Shown here piece after piece: positions 25,937 through 34,161 of a stretch of 64,000 bases of DNA. The stretch spans positions 1 through 64,000 of the forward strand of contig NZ_QAJM01000020.1 in assembly GCF_003852405.1 (NCBI RefSeq). The letters run 5' to 3'. The stretch comes from Pseudomonas sp. KBW05 (GTDB lineage Bacteria > Pseudomonadota > Gammaproteobacteria > Pseudomonadales > Pseudomonadaceae). Position 1 is the stretch's first letter; every line of letters begins with the position of its first letter. The translations under genes were made by a program, and so were the position numbers. Below the pieces are notes generated by a model. The model had not been told where the DNA came from. It saw nothing but the letters and a program-made list of their open reading frames with translations, and ran no database searches.

Positions 25937-26781
25937 CACACACCCCCTGGCAGGCTCAAGGCCTGGTGCGGTTGCGGGCTGCCACCGTCGGTGCAGCCGA
26001 CTACGCCTTGTTCCAGGTCGATCACCGAGCCGGTCATCATCCCCGATTCGCTGGACAGCAAAAACGCCACGCTGCGCGCCACTTCCTCCGGCTTGAGCAG
26101 GCGCCCGAACGGCTGTGCGCTTTCGGCCTCTGCCAGCCAACCGTCCTGGGCGCCGTGGTACTGGCGCTGGATGTCATCTTCGTGGGGCGTGTCCATCCAG
26201 CCGATATTCAAGCCGTTCACGCGGATACGGTTGCGCAGCGCACTGAACGCGACGTTCTTGGTGAGGATCGCCAGCGCGCCCTTGGACGCCGCATACGCGC
26301 TCAAAAACGATTGCCCACCATGCCCGGTAACGCTCTGGATATTCACCACGGCGCCTTCCACACCTTTACTGATCATCAGCTTCAACGCTTCCTGCATGAG
26401 GAAAAACGGCGCCCGCACATTCACCGCAAACAGCTTGTCGAACAGCTCCGGCGAGGTGTCGAGGATGGTGCCGCGATCTGACATGCCGGCGCAGTTCACC
26501 AAGCCGTGCAAGGTGCCGAAGTGGGTACGTGCCGCGTCGATGATCGCCCGGCAATCCTCGACCTGCTCAAGGTCCGCCTCGACGAAAAACGCCTGGCAAT
26601 CCAGTTGGGCCAACTGCCGCACCTGTTCCTCGCCCTGGGCACGGCGGCGGCCGCAGATGATCAGGCCGGCGGCGCCACGCCGCGCCAGGGTATGCGCGAC
26701 GGCGGCGCCCAGGCCCTGGGTGCTGCCCGTGACAACAAAGTATTGGCCGCTGAACGTGGTGGCGAGATCGGTGTTAGGCAT
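25936..26781 (-). CDS. short-chain dehydrogenase/reductase
   Basis: A 281-residue classical SDR with the cofactor motif TGSTQGLG (residues 18-25), the NCAG motif, and the catalytic SAYAASKG (Tyr and Lys). It is a cytoplasmic NAD(P)-dependent oxidoreductase, probably acting on a sugar or cyclitol alcohol in this locus. A strong AGGAG lies before the ATG at 26781. It is the first gene of the SDR-PhyH-binding protein operon and divergent from the LacI-family regulator. Confidence 0.92.
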   Translation of the reverse strand: MPNTDLATTFSGQYFVVTGSTQGLGAAVAHTLARRGAAGLIICGRRRAQGEEQVRQLAQLDCQAFFVEADLEQVEDCRAIIDAARTHFGTLHGLVNCAGMSDRGTILDTSPELFDKLFAVNVRAPFFLMQEALKLMISKGVEGAVVNIQSVTGHGGQSFLSAYAASKGALAILTKNVAFSALRNRIRVNGLNIGWMDTPHEDDIQRQYHGAQDGWLAEAESAQPFGRLLKPEEVARSVAFLLSSESGMMTGSVIDLEQGVVGCTDGGSPQPHQALSLPGGV

Positions 26782-26903
26782 GCAGTTCTCCTGATTTTTG
26801 TTGTTGTGCATCGCCCGGCTCGACGCCGGGCAAAACTGAGACTAGCATTGCGAAACCTCAGTAACGCCCAAATAAGACCTCAAAAACACCTCAGGCAAAC
26901 CCC

Positions 26904-27929
26904 ATGCTCGAACGCGCAAAACACTTCTCCATCAAGCAACTCGCGACCCAGGCGGGCGTGAGCAAAGCCACGGTCGATCGTGTGCTGCATCAACGCGGCA
27001 GCGTGCATGCGCAGACGCGGCGGCGCATCGAGCAGGCGTTGGATGAGCTGGAGTCCCAGGAGAAAAACGGCCTGGCGGTGGGGCGCACCTTTCATGTGGA
27101 CGTGATCATGCACACGCCCAAGCGCTTCAGTGCAGCGGTGCAAGCGGCCATCGTCGCGCAACTGGCCAGCCTGGCGCCGTTTCGGATTGCCCCGCGTTTT
27201 CACCTGTTCGAGGAGATCGAACCCCAGGCCATGCATGACCAACTGCTGCGCTGCCTCGACACCGGCAGCCAGGGCGTGGTGCTCAAGGCCGCCGACGAAC
27301 CGGCAGTGAACCAGGCGGTCAAGCAACTGATTGCGGCGGGCATTCCGGTGGTGACCCTGGTCACGGACTTGCCGCAAAGCGAGCGCATCGGTTACGTCGG
27401 CATGGACAACCGCACCGCTGGGCAGACCGCGGCGTACCTGATGTCGCGCTGGCTGCCGGCGTTGGCCCAGGACGTCGCCGTGGTGATCGGCAGCGAGCTG
27501 TTCCGTGGCGAAGAAGAACGCGAGATGGGCTTTCGCGCCTGGCTGCGTGGGCGTGCGCCGCACCTGCGGGTGCTGGATGTGAGTGGCGGTTATGGCGTTT
27601 ACGAGCGCACCTTCGAGCGCGTGACCCAGGCACTTAAACACCATCCGGAGCTGAAGGCGGTGTACAGCGTCGGCGGCGGCAACCGCGCGATTGTCGATGC
27701 CTTCGCCGCCCTCGAACGCCCGCTGGACGTGTTTATCGGCCACGACCTCGACGAAGAAAACCGCCAGTTGCTGCGCGAAGAAAAAGTCGCCGCGATCATC
27801 GACCACAACCTGCAGATCGACGCGCGCAGCGTGTTCCTGCACATCCTGCAATTTCATCGGCTGTGGAAGGCCGGGCCGATTGCGCCGTCACAGGTGCAAA
27901 TCGTCACGCCGTTCAACCTGCCGGACTGA
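26904..27929 (+). CDS. LacI-family transcriptional regulator
   Basis: A 341-residue regulator with an N-terminal helix-turn-helix (FSIKQLATQAGVSKATVDRVL) and a periplasmic-binding-protein-like effector domain (about 65-330, with GVVLKAADEP and YVGMDNRTAG). It sits between two divergent catabolic units and likely represses both. The dehydrogenase gene follows after 35 bp. I could not identify a convincing operator palindrome in the 122-bp gap to the SDR gene. Confidence 0.92.
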   Translation: MLERAKHFSIKQLATQAGVSKATVDRVLHQRGSVHAQTRRRIEQALDELESQEKNGLAVGRTFHVDVIMHTPKRFSAAVQAAIVAQLASLAPFRIAPRFHLFEEIEPQAMHDQLLRCLDTGSQGVVLKAADEPAVNQAVKQLIAAGIPVVTLVTDLPQSERIGYVGMDNRTAGQTAAYLMSRWLPALAQDVAVVIGSELFRGEEEREMGFRAWLRGRAPHLRVLDVSGGYGVYERTFERVTQALKHHPELKAVYSVGGGNRAIVDAFAALERPLDVFIGHDLDEENRQLLREEKVAAIIDHNLQIDARSVFLHILQFHRLWKAGPIAPSQVQIVTPFNLPD

Positions 27930-27964
27930 ATCTCTCCCCAACAACAAAACTAGGAGTGTTCACC

Positions 27965-28969
27965 ATGCTACGAATCGCCGTTCTAGGTGCCGGGCGCATC
28001 GCCAAGATCCACGCCGCCAACGTCGCCGCCCACCCCAATGCCACGCTGGTGCTGGTGGCCGATCCCTGGCGTGAAGGGGTCGATGCGCTAAGCACGCAAT
28101 TGGGCTGCGAGGCGGCTTACGATTGCGCCGCCGTGCTCAGCCGTGACGATATCGACGCCGTGGTCATCGGCACGCCCACCGACACCCATATCGACCTGCT
28201 GCTGGCAGCGGTGGCTTCGGGCAAGGCGGTACTCTGCGAGAAACCCATCGACCTCGATATCGCAAAGGCGCGCAGCGCAGCAAAGGCCGTAGAACGCCAG
28301 GGCGGCCTGGTGATGCTCGGCTTCAACCGGCGTTTCGACCCCGACATGCTGCGCCTGCGCCAAGCCCTGGACGCCGGGCAGATCGGCGCCGTGCGCCAGG
28401 TGATCATCACCAGCCGCGACCCCGGCCTGGCGCCGCGTGACTACCTGGCCCACTCCGGCGGCATCCTGCGCGACATGACCATCCACGACTTCGACACCGC
28501 GCGCCACCTGCTCGGCGAAGAACCGGTGGAAGTCAGCGCCATCGCCAGCCGCCTGGTGGACCCTAGCCTGGCCGAGATCGACGATTACGACAGCGTGATG
28601 GTCTTGCTGCGCACCGCCTCGGGCAAGCAATGCCATATCAACTGCTGCCGCCAGGCGGTGTATGGCTACGACCAGCGCGTCGAAGTGTCCGGCGCCAGCG
28701 GCGTGCTGCTCACCGATAACCATCGCCCCAGTACCTTGCGACACTGGAGCGCGGCGCACACCGAGGCGCTGGAGCCGTTGCAGCATTTTTTCCTGGAGCG
28801 GTATGCGGATGCTTATCGCAATGAGCTGACGCAGTTCATTGATGCGCTGAACGGCGGCCAGCCGTTGCCTACCACTATGCGCGACGGTTTGTACGCGTTG
28901 CACCTGGCGGACTGCGCGCTGGAGTCGGTGAAGAGTGGGCGGAGTGTGGCGGTGAGTTACGATCTCTAA
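27965..28969 (+). CDS. Gfo/Idh/MocA family oxidoreductase, inositol 2-dehydrogenase-like
   Basis: A 334-residue NAD(P)-dependent dehydrogenase. The Rossmann motif GAGRIAKIHA (7-16), the catalytic-lysine motif CEKPIDLDI, and GFNRRFDPD plus ITSRDPG are the pattern of IolG (myo-inositol 2-dehydrogenase). The dehydrogenase step converts inositol to 2-keto-inositol. IolG assignment is moderate, since scyllo-inositol or other cyclitol dehydrogenases share these motifs. TAGGAG lies before the ATG. It is co-directional with the LacI regulator. Confidence 0.88.
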   Translation: MLRIAVLGAGRIAKIHAANVAAHPNATLVLVADPWREGVDALSTQLGCEAAYDCAAVLSRDDIDAVVIGTPTDTHIDLLLAAVASGKAVLCEKPIDLDIAKARSAAKAVERQGGLVMLGFNRRFDPDMLRLRQALDAGQIGAVRQVIITSRDPGLAPRDYLAHSGGILRDMTIHDFDTARHLLGEEPVEVSAIASRLVDPSLAEIDDYDSVMVLLRTASGKQCHINCCRQAVYGYDQRVEVSGASGVLLTDNHRPSTLRHWSAAHTEALEPLQHFFLERYADAYRNELTQFIDALNGGQPLPTTMRDGLYALHLADCALESVKSGRSVAVSYDL

Positions 28970-28983
28970 CGGTAGGCGTTGGT

Positions 28984-29028
28984 GGGGAAATGGGGACGGA
29001 CCCCATTTCTCCGACCCCATTTCTCCCG
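28984..29028. repeat. GAAATGGGG palindromic repeat, distal end of the immunity region
   Basis: GAAATGGGG (28987-28995) pairs with CCCCATTTC (29001-29009) around ACGGA, followed by a second CCCCATTTCT copy. It is followed at 29030 by CGTTACGAGTCGCGGTTA, which recurs at 29556 next to a sister palindrome. Confidence 0.85.
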
Positions 29029-29044
29029 GCGTTACGAGTCGCGG

Positions 29045-29431
29045 TTAAAGCAAACCGAGCTTAATGGCTATGCCCAAGGTCATCATGACCGCTATCAGCC
29101 CGAGCGCGCTCCATTGCAGACGCACGAGTTTAAGTTTGAGCGCGACCGGAAAGCCCGCGAGCTCTTCGGTGCTCAACATACCTCTTTTGATGTGGCGCTT
29201 TGGAAATGTGACGATTCCAGAAATGCTACCGATCACCAGCAATTTCCCCCATGGCCCCCCGTACCGAAAAGTCGCCCAAAATGCGACTATCGAACTGTTT
29301 TTCAGGTGTTCCAGGATGAGGTCCATTTTTGTATAGGCAAGGTGCAGACAAATACCAAGCCATAGAAAAATGCCGGCAAAATCTGCCAAGGCAATAACCA
29401 AAAACACCTTGTCGCCTATGCTCAGGCTCAT
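29045..29431 (-). CDS. probable second immunity protein (small membrane protein, paralogue A)
   Basis: A 128-residue protein with three hydrophobic segments (about 8-33, 59-77, 105-128). It is about 60% identical by hand count to the neighbouring paralogue at 29571-29957 (shared blocks DFAGIFL, GICLHLAYT, LEHLKNS, GIAIKLGL). Its ATG overlaps by 4 bp the stop of a 31-codon toxin-tip fragment, just as the paralogue overlaps the full effector. I infer protection against a variant of the effector's membrane-active domain; the family has no name I recognise. Confidence 0.75.
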   Translation of the reverse strand: MSLSIGDKVFLVIALADFAGIFLWLGICLHLAYTKMDLILEHLKNSSIVAFWATFRYGGPWGKLLVIGSISGIVTFPKRHIKRGMLSTEELAGFPVALKLKLVRLQWSALGLIAVMMTLGIAIKLGLL

Positions 29432-29523
29432 TTAACCACCTCATAAATCTTTTCCCCTATCCGTTCACCCGTTGCCCCACCTACAGCTCCGGCGGTGGCG
29501 GAGGCAGTTCCAACTGCGACGAC
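29428..29523 (-). pseudogene. orphan C-terminal fragment of a PAAR-effector toxin domain
   Basis: 31 codons plus stop in the frame that overlaps the start of paralogue A by 4 bp. The fragment ends GERIGEKIYEVVK; the last residues of the intact effector are GGWVGEKIYEAAE. By hand alignment 15 of 31 residues are identical, and glycine spacing matches. It has no start codon of its own. Upstream it ends at the palindromic repeat (29525-29551). Confidence 0.8.
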
Positions 29524-29524
29524 C

Positions 29525-29551
29525 GGGAAATGGGGACGGCCCCCATTTCCC
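29525..29551. repeat. GGGAAATGGGG palindromic repeat between the two immunity genes
   Basis: An 11-bp stem (29525-29535 with 29541-29551) with loop ACGGC. It is a sister of the element at 28984 and separates immunity gene B from the toxin-tip fragment. It is followed at 29556 by CGTTACGAGTCGCGGTTA, exactly 526 bp from the same motif at 29030. Confidence 0.85.
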
Positions 29552-29570
29552 ACAGCGTTACGAGTCGCGG

Positions 29571-29957
29571 TTAGATCAATCCGAGCTTAATGGCTATGCC
29601 AAAGGTCATCATGACCAGCAAGAGGCCGATCATGGACCACTGCAAAAATGCCAATTTGCGTTTGAGGGCGGCGGGGAAACCCGCTAAGTCTTCAGCGCTC
29701 AATTGACCTTTTCTGAGTTGGTAGCTTGGGAACGTGATGAGCCCGCAAACGCCGCCTATGAACATCAGTTTTCCCCAGGGGCCGGCGTGTAGGATCGGTG
29801 CCCAAGTCATGATTGCCGGACTGTTTTTGAGGTGTTCCAGCATCACGTCTGCTTGGGTATAAGCCAGGTGCAGGCAGATGCCAATACAAAGGAAAATCCC
29901 GGCAAAGTCGACTAGCGCAATGGTCAAAAGAACTGTATCGCTCGTGCTCAGCGTCAT
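29571..29957 (-). CDS. probable immunity protein (small membrane protein, paralogue B)
   Basis: A 128-residue inner-membrane protein with three hydrophobic segments, paralogous to the protein at 29045-29431. The ATG overlaps the PAAR effector stop by 4 bp (ATGA), a typical effector-immunity layout. The likely role, by inference, is to neutralise the glycine-rich membrane-active C-terminus of the effector. The rapidly changing segment (about residues 46-58 and 74-86) would be the candidate specificity region. Confidence 0.78.
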   Translation of the reverse strand: MTLSTSDTVLLTIALVDFAGIFLCIGICLHLAYTQADVMLEHLKNSPAIMTWAPILHAGPWGKLMFIGGVCGLITFPSYQLRKGQLSAEDLAGFPAALKRKLAFLQWSMIGLLLVMMTFGIAIKLGLI

Positions 29958-31363
29958 TCAGCGGCCTCGTAGATTTTCTCGCCTACCCACCCGCCAAATG
30001 CGCCGCCCATGGTGCCTCCTGCGACAGAGCCTGCGCCAACCACGACGAGGCCGCATACCAAAGGAGCTATCCCTACGGTTGGTACACCCAACCCGACACA
30101 CAGGCCACCGACGACAGCACTTGATAGTGCCGCACCCGCCCAGGCACCACCACCTAGCGACCCGACAAAACTACCTGTTTCCGAAAACTTGATCTTCTCG
30201 CAGGCTTCTTGGTTACCCGCAGAACACACGTTTTTCACCTTCATATAAGAAGCCCCACCCCCAATCGCTGTACCGACCCAGCCTCCACGTTTGATCACCG
30301 TCGAAGCTTTCGCCAACTGTTGGATGTGGGTCGCGTAACCAGGTATCTGGCCCGGTGCCCCGGCCTGCGACCACCGATGAACAAGACTGCGGCTTGATAT
30401 TCCCAGCGCGGTTTTCAGATGGGGATGGTCGGGAATGCCGGCGCTTCTGCGGGTCAGGGCGGTGAGGTGGGTATCAAGCCAAGCCAGCGGGTTTTTGCGT
30501 TCGGCGAAGAATTCCGGTGATCGCAAGTGTCCGTCCTTGAGGAATGCTTTTTGGTGCAGTGCCTCGATGTCCTGCAAGATTGTTTTCAAGTTATCCAGGT
30601 TCCTGGCGAGTATGGTTTCACCCGCTCCGATAGCGGTTGAACTGTGGGCCAGGAAGCTTTGGATCTGCTCGCGATGGCGCATCATGAAGTCCGCATCGGC
30701 TGCACTAAGCGGGTTTATAGCGTCATGGGTGAGTGCCGCGGCTTCCAGTAAGTGGTTTTCTTCTTTGCTGCATTGAAAGTTGTTTGGATCGCCAAGCACG
30801 ATCAATGAGCCGGCTTTAACGTTGTCTGTTCGAGGGTTGAGCGTTCGGAACTTGGCCATTACCGCTGGGTCTGGCGTTGGAAATAACGTGGCCTCCAAAG
30901 CGTCGCGGGTCGTGCTTTGGGGCACGATATAGAAGCCGGGTTCTACACCTTGTGGGCTGTTAAGCGCAGAGGGCGTCCAATGACTCGAAGGACGGTACGT
31001 CGACTGATTCTGTGCCGCCGAACTGCGGGCCTGAGCCACTGGCGCCGGTTCAGCGGCGCGTCTCATGGCCGGCCGTTCGTAGCTTTCGTTGCGGTAGATC
31101 GCCGTGTAGATCGAGGGAATGAATCTTGCTCGGCAGGGGCAACTGCTGAAGCTGTCCAGCGTGCCAGCCATCAGCCTGCCATGGCTGTTCATGTGTGAAA
31201 TACCGCCGAGTATTTTATATATGCCCGGGTGCTTTCCACATGTCACGCGGTCTCCCTCACAGGCGTGGAGGAGGCCATAGATGTTTATGCTGGGGTCGCC
31301 ATCCAGGACTTTCCCGCCGCAGGTGGTTTTGTCACCCAAGCCAATGAAGTGTCCGTCACTCAT
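29954..31363 (-). CDS. PAAR-domain protein with LysM-like segment and glycine-zipper C-terminus; probable type VI secretion effector
   Basis: A 469-residue protein. Residues 1-85 are a PAAR-type spike tip (MSDGHFIGLGDKTTCGGKV, then HMNSHGRLMAG and CPCRARF). Residues about 141-192 resemble a LysM unit (YIVPQS...LNPRTDNVKAGSLIVLGDP). A helical middle (about 200-355) follows. Residues 360-460 are glycine- and alanine-rich with several GxxxG-like repeats and two hydrophobic stretches (about 405-432 and 433-460), suggesting membrane insertion. AAGGA precedes the start. It is followed by two paralogous small membrane proteins. No VgrG, adaptor or structural T6SS gene is in the window, so it would be an orphan effector loaded by machinery elsewhere. 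Effector function is inference from architecture. Confidence 0.82.
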   Translation of the reverse strand: MSDGHFIGLGDKTTCGGKVLDGDPSINIYGLLHACEGDRVTCGKHPGIYKILGGISHMNSHGRLMAGTLDSFSSCPCRARFIPSIYTAIYRNESYERPAMRRAAEPAPVAQARSSAAQNQSTYRPSSHWTPSALNSPQGVEPGFYIVPQSTTRDALEATLFPTPDPAVMAKFRTLNPRTDNVKAGSLIVLGDPNNFQCSKEENHLLEAAALTHDAINPLSAADADFMMRHREQIQSFLAHSSTAIGAGETILARNLDNLKTILQDIEALHQKAFLKDGHLRSPEFFAERKNPLAWLDTHLTALTRRSAGIPDHPHLKTALGISSRSLVHRWSQAGAPGQIPGYATHIQQLAKASTVIKRGGWVGTAIGGGASYMKVKNVCSAGNQEACEKIKFSETGSFVGSLGGGAWAGAALSSAVVGGLCVGLGVPTVGIAPLVCGLVVVGAGSVAGGTMGGAFGGWVGEKIYEAAE

Positions 31364-31540
31364 TCAAAATGTCCTTTTTATGCAGTCAGTAAACGTGCGT
31401 TTATTACGCAGTTACCCTGATAATTTGGATATTCGAAGTACAGTCGGACGCTTCCGGCCATCACTTAGGAAAAGTCAGCTGGATACGTAGGGATGGTGCA
31501 GATGGGGTCGCTGTACGGTGAAAATCACCCTGAGCGACGA

Positions 31541-32707
31541 TTAGCCAAACGAACTCGCTCCAGTCCGATCCACCAACCGAATGCTGTCACGCCCACCGCG
31601 CTTGGTTTCATACAGCGCGGTGTCCCCTTGTTCGATCAATTCCGTCAGGCTTGCCGGCGGCTGGTCGAACAGGTTGGCGCCGATGCTCAGGGTGACCGCT
31701 GTCGGGGTCGCAAAGGTTTGCGCGGTGAATTGAAAAAATTGCCCGCGCAGGCGGCTGCCGAGGTCGACGATTTGCTCGGTGGAGGCCGGGTGCAGCAGGA
31801 TTACAAACTCATCACCGCCCAAGCGCGCGACCAGTGCGCCACGGGGCACCACTGCACGGATCATCTCGCTCAAGGCGATCAGCAGGCGGTCGCCGGCGAT
31901 GTGGCCGTAGAGGTCGTTGACCGGCTTGAAGTTGTCGATGTCGATCAACAACAGCGCGCCCGGACGGGCCGGGGACACCTGGGCCAGCAAGCGCGGCGCA
32001 CGCAGATCCAGGGCGCGGCGGTTGTAGAGGGCGGTCAGCGGGTCGCGGGCGGCGAGGCGGGCGATCTGCTGTTCGCGGCGATAACGTTCCGAGCCGGTCA
32101 TCGACAAGGCGATCAGCATGATCGCCATTGCGCCTTCCACCAGGGACACCTGGATGATCTCGCCCTTGAACGCCGCCAGGTCGATCAAGGTGCCGGGGAT
32201 CAACACCGACAGCGCCTTGGCCACGTAGAACGAGCCGTGGATCAGCAGCACATAGCGCAGTTGCACCGCGCCGATGCTCAATGACTTGCCGTGGGGCCGC
32301 AGCAGGCTGCTGGCACATAAGGTCGGTGCCGCCACCAACAGGGACTGCACCGCCAGCATGGCTTTGGACCACGGCAAGTCGGCCGGCAATAGCAACATGC
32401 CGAGCCACACGACGGGCATCAGCAGCCACCACCGCGACAGCCGCGCCTGGGTGAACCGTGCTACGCCGAGCAAGAACAGGAAGTGGGCGATCACCAGCAA
32501 GCCATTGGCGAACCAGATGCCGATCATCAAGAAGCCGCTGCTGCGCAGCAAGGCGAGGGTGGAGCCGATGCTGATGGTCGCGAAACCGGCGCTCCAGCAC
32601 AGCAGCGACGGTTCGCGCACGCTGCGCCATTCAACGGCGAGGTACAGGGCAGCAGCAGCGGCGAGGGCCACGGTGAGGGCCAAAATCGTAGGAGGGTCGA
32701 GCGTCAT
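31541..32707 (-). CDS. membrane-bound diguanylate cyclase (GGDEF)
   Basis: A 388-residue inner-membrane protein. The N-terminal ~210 residues hold about six or seven hydrophobic segments as a membrane sensor. A GGDEF domain follows (DPLTALYNRRAL, DIDNFKPVNDLYGH, ARLGGDEFVIL). The GGDEF motif is intact, so c-di-GMP synthesis is expected. The inhibitory RxxD I-site at the usual distance is absent (PRGA in its place). It is convergent with nothing obvious; the PAAR gene upstream on the same strand is 177 bp away. Confidence 0.92.
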   Translation of the reverse strand: MTLDPPTILALTVALAAAAALYLAVEWRSVREPSLLCWSAGFATISIGSTLALLRSSGFLMIGIWFANGLLVIAHFLFLLGVARFTQARLSRWWLLMPVVWLGMLLLPADLPWSKAMLAVQSLLVAAPTLCASSLLRPHGKSLSIGAVQLRYVLLIHGSFYVAKALSVLIPGTLIDLAAFKGEIIQVSLVEGAMAIMLIALSMTGSERYRREQQIARLAARDPLTALYNRRALDLRAPRLLAQVSPARPGALLLIDIDNFKPVNDLYGHIAGDRLLIALSEMIRAVVPRGALVARLGGDEFVILLHPASTEQIVDLGSRLRGQFFQFTAQTFATPTAVTLSIGANLFDQPPASLTELIEQGDTALYETKRGGRDSIRLVDRTGASSFG

Positions 32708-32814
32708 GTCTTGCCGGGTCTGCCTGGTGTGCGTTTAAACCGGGATTGTAAGCGCACACGCAGGTTTTCAGAACACTCATCGTCATGGCATTGCGCCAGC
32801 CGATGAGTGGCAGG

Positions 32815-34029
32815 TCAGACGCCCTTGGTGGACGGCAGCAATATTGTCAGGATGCCCACCAGCGGCAGGAACGAACACAGCTTGTAGACATACTCGATGC
32901 CGTGGTTATCCGCGAGCAACCCGAGCAGCGCGGCGCCAATCCCGCTGAAGCCGAACATCAGGCCGAAGAAGATCCCGGCGATCATGCCGACGTTGCCGGG
33001 CACCAGCTCCTGGGCGAACACCACGATGGCGGAGAAGGCCGAGGCGAGGATAAAGCCGATCACCACGCTGAGCACGGCGGTCCAGAACAGATCGACGTAG
33101 GGCAGGGCGAGGGTGAACGGCGCGGCGCCGAGGATCGAGAACCAGATGACTTTCTTGCGGCCGATCTTGTCGCCAATCGGCCCGCCGGCAAAGGTACCCA
33201 CGGCCACTGCACCGAGGAACAGGAACAGGTACATCTGCGAACTGGCGACCGACAGCTGGAACTTCTCGATCAGGTAGAAGGTGAAGTAGCTGGTGAGGCT
33301 GGACATGTAGAAGTACTTGGAGAACACCAGCACGGCCAACACCACCAAGGCAAAGGTCACGCGGCCCTTGGACAAGCCATGGGTAGCTTTGCCGCCTTGC
33401 TTGAGCTTGAACAGGCTGAGGTGGTTGCGATACCAACGGCTCAAACCGTAGAGCACCAGAATGGCAAACACCGCAAACAGGCCGAACCAGGCGACATGGC
33501 CCTGGCCGTAGGGAATGATGATCGCCGCCGCGAGCAACGGGCCGAGGGCGCTGCCGGTGTTGCCGCCGACCTGGAAGGTCGATTGCGCCAGGCCAAAGCG
33601 GCCGCCGGAGGCCAGGCGCGCAACGCGCGAGGTTTCCGGGTGGAAGGTCGAGGAACCCACGCCCACCAGGCCTGCGGCGAGCAGGATCGCCGGGAAGCTG
33701 CCGACAAACGCCAGCATCAGGATGCCGACCAAGGTGCAGACCATGCCGGCGGGCAGCAGCCATGGTTTGGGATGGCGGTCGGTGTGGTAGCCGATCCACG
33801 GTTGCAGCAGGGAGGCGGTCAGCTGGAAGGTCAGGGTAATCAGGCCGACCTGAGCAAAACTCAGGCCGTAGTTGGCCTTGAGCATCGGGTAGATCGACGG
33901 CAGTACGGCCTGGATCAAGTCATTGATCAGGTGCGCCAAGGCACAGGCGCCGAGAATGCGCATGACCAAGGGGCTGGCGTGGGGCGTGGCGGTGGTAGCA
34001 GCAGCGGGTGACGCGGTCAGGGTCGACAT
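32815..34029 (-). CDS. fsr: MFS transporter of the fosmidomycin-resistance (Fsr) type
   Basis: A 404-residue inner-membrane protein with 12 predicted membrane segments. Motifs such as AHLINDLIQAVLPSIYPML, TASLLQPWIGYHTDR, HPETSRVARLASGGRFG and VGGNTGSALGPL are characteristic of Fsr, which exports fosmidomycin and related compounds. The start at 34029 has GGAA before it; an in-frame start lies 14 codons upstream. It is divergent from an AraC-family regulator, a common pairing for drug exporters. Confidence 0.9.
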   Translation of the reverse strand: MSTLTASPAAATTATPHASPLVMRILGACALAHLINDLIQAVLPSIYPMLKANYGLSFAQVGLITLTFQLTASLLQPWIGYHTDRHPKPWLLPAGMVCTLVGILMLAFVGSFPAILLAAGLVGVGSSTFHPETSRVARLASGGRFGLAQSTFQVGGNTGSALGPLLAAAIIIPYGQGHVAWFGLFAVFAILVLYGLSRWYRNHLSLFKLKQGGKATHGLSKGRVTFALVVLAVLVFSKYFYMSSLTSYFTFYLIEKFQLSVASSQMYLFLFLGAVAVGTFAGGPIGDKIGRKKVIWFSILGAAPFTLALPYVDLFWTAVLSVVIGFILASAFSAIVVFAQELVPGNVGMIAGIFFGLMFGFSGIGAALLGLLADNHGIEYVYKLCSFLPLVGILTILLPSTKGV

Positions 34030-34161
34030 GCAGGCATTCCATACAGGGTGGCGAGTACTTGGGCTCGCCATCTATTTCAAAATGATTCGGCGTTCATGCT
34101 AGATTTGCGGAAAATGCCTGTCTCGCGAAATTCGGGCAGCAATCATCGCAAAAAGGGCGAA

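Noticed and set aside
24890-26794. 634-codon open frame opposite the PhyH and SDR genes
   Set aside because: It spans two well-supported genes in antisense and matches no family; a codon-bias artefact.
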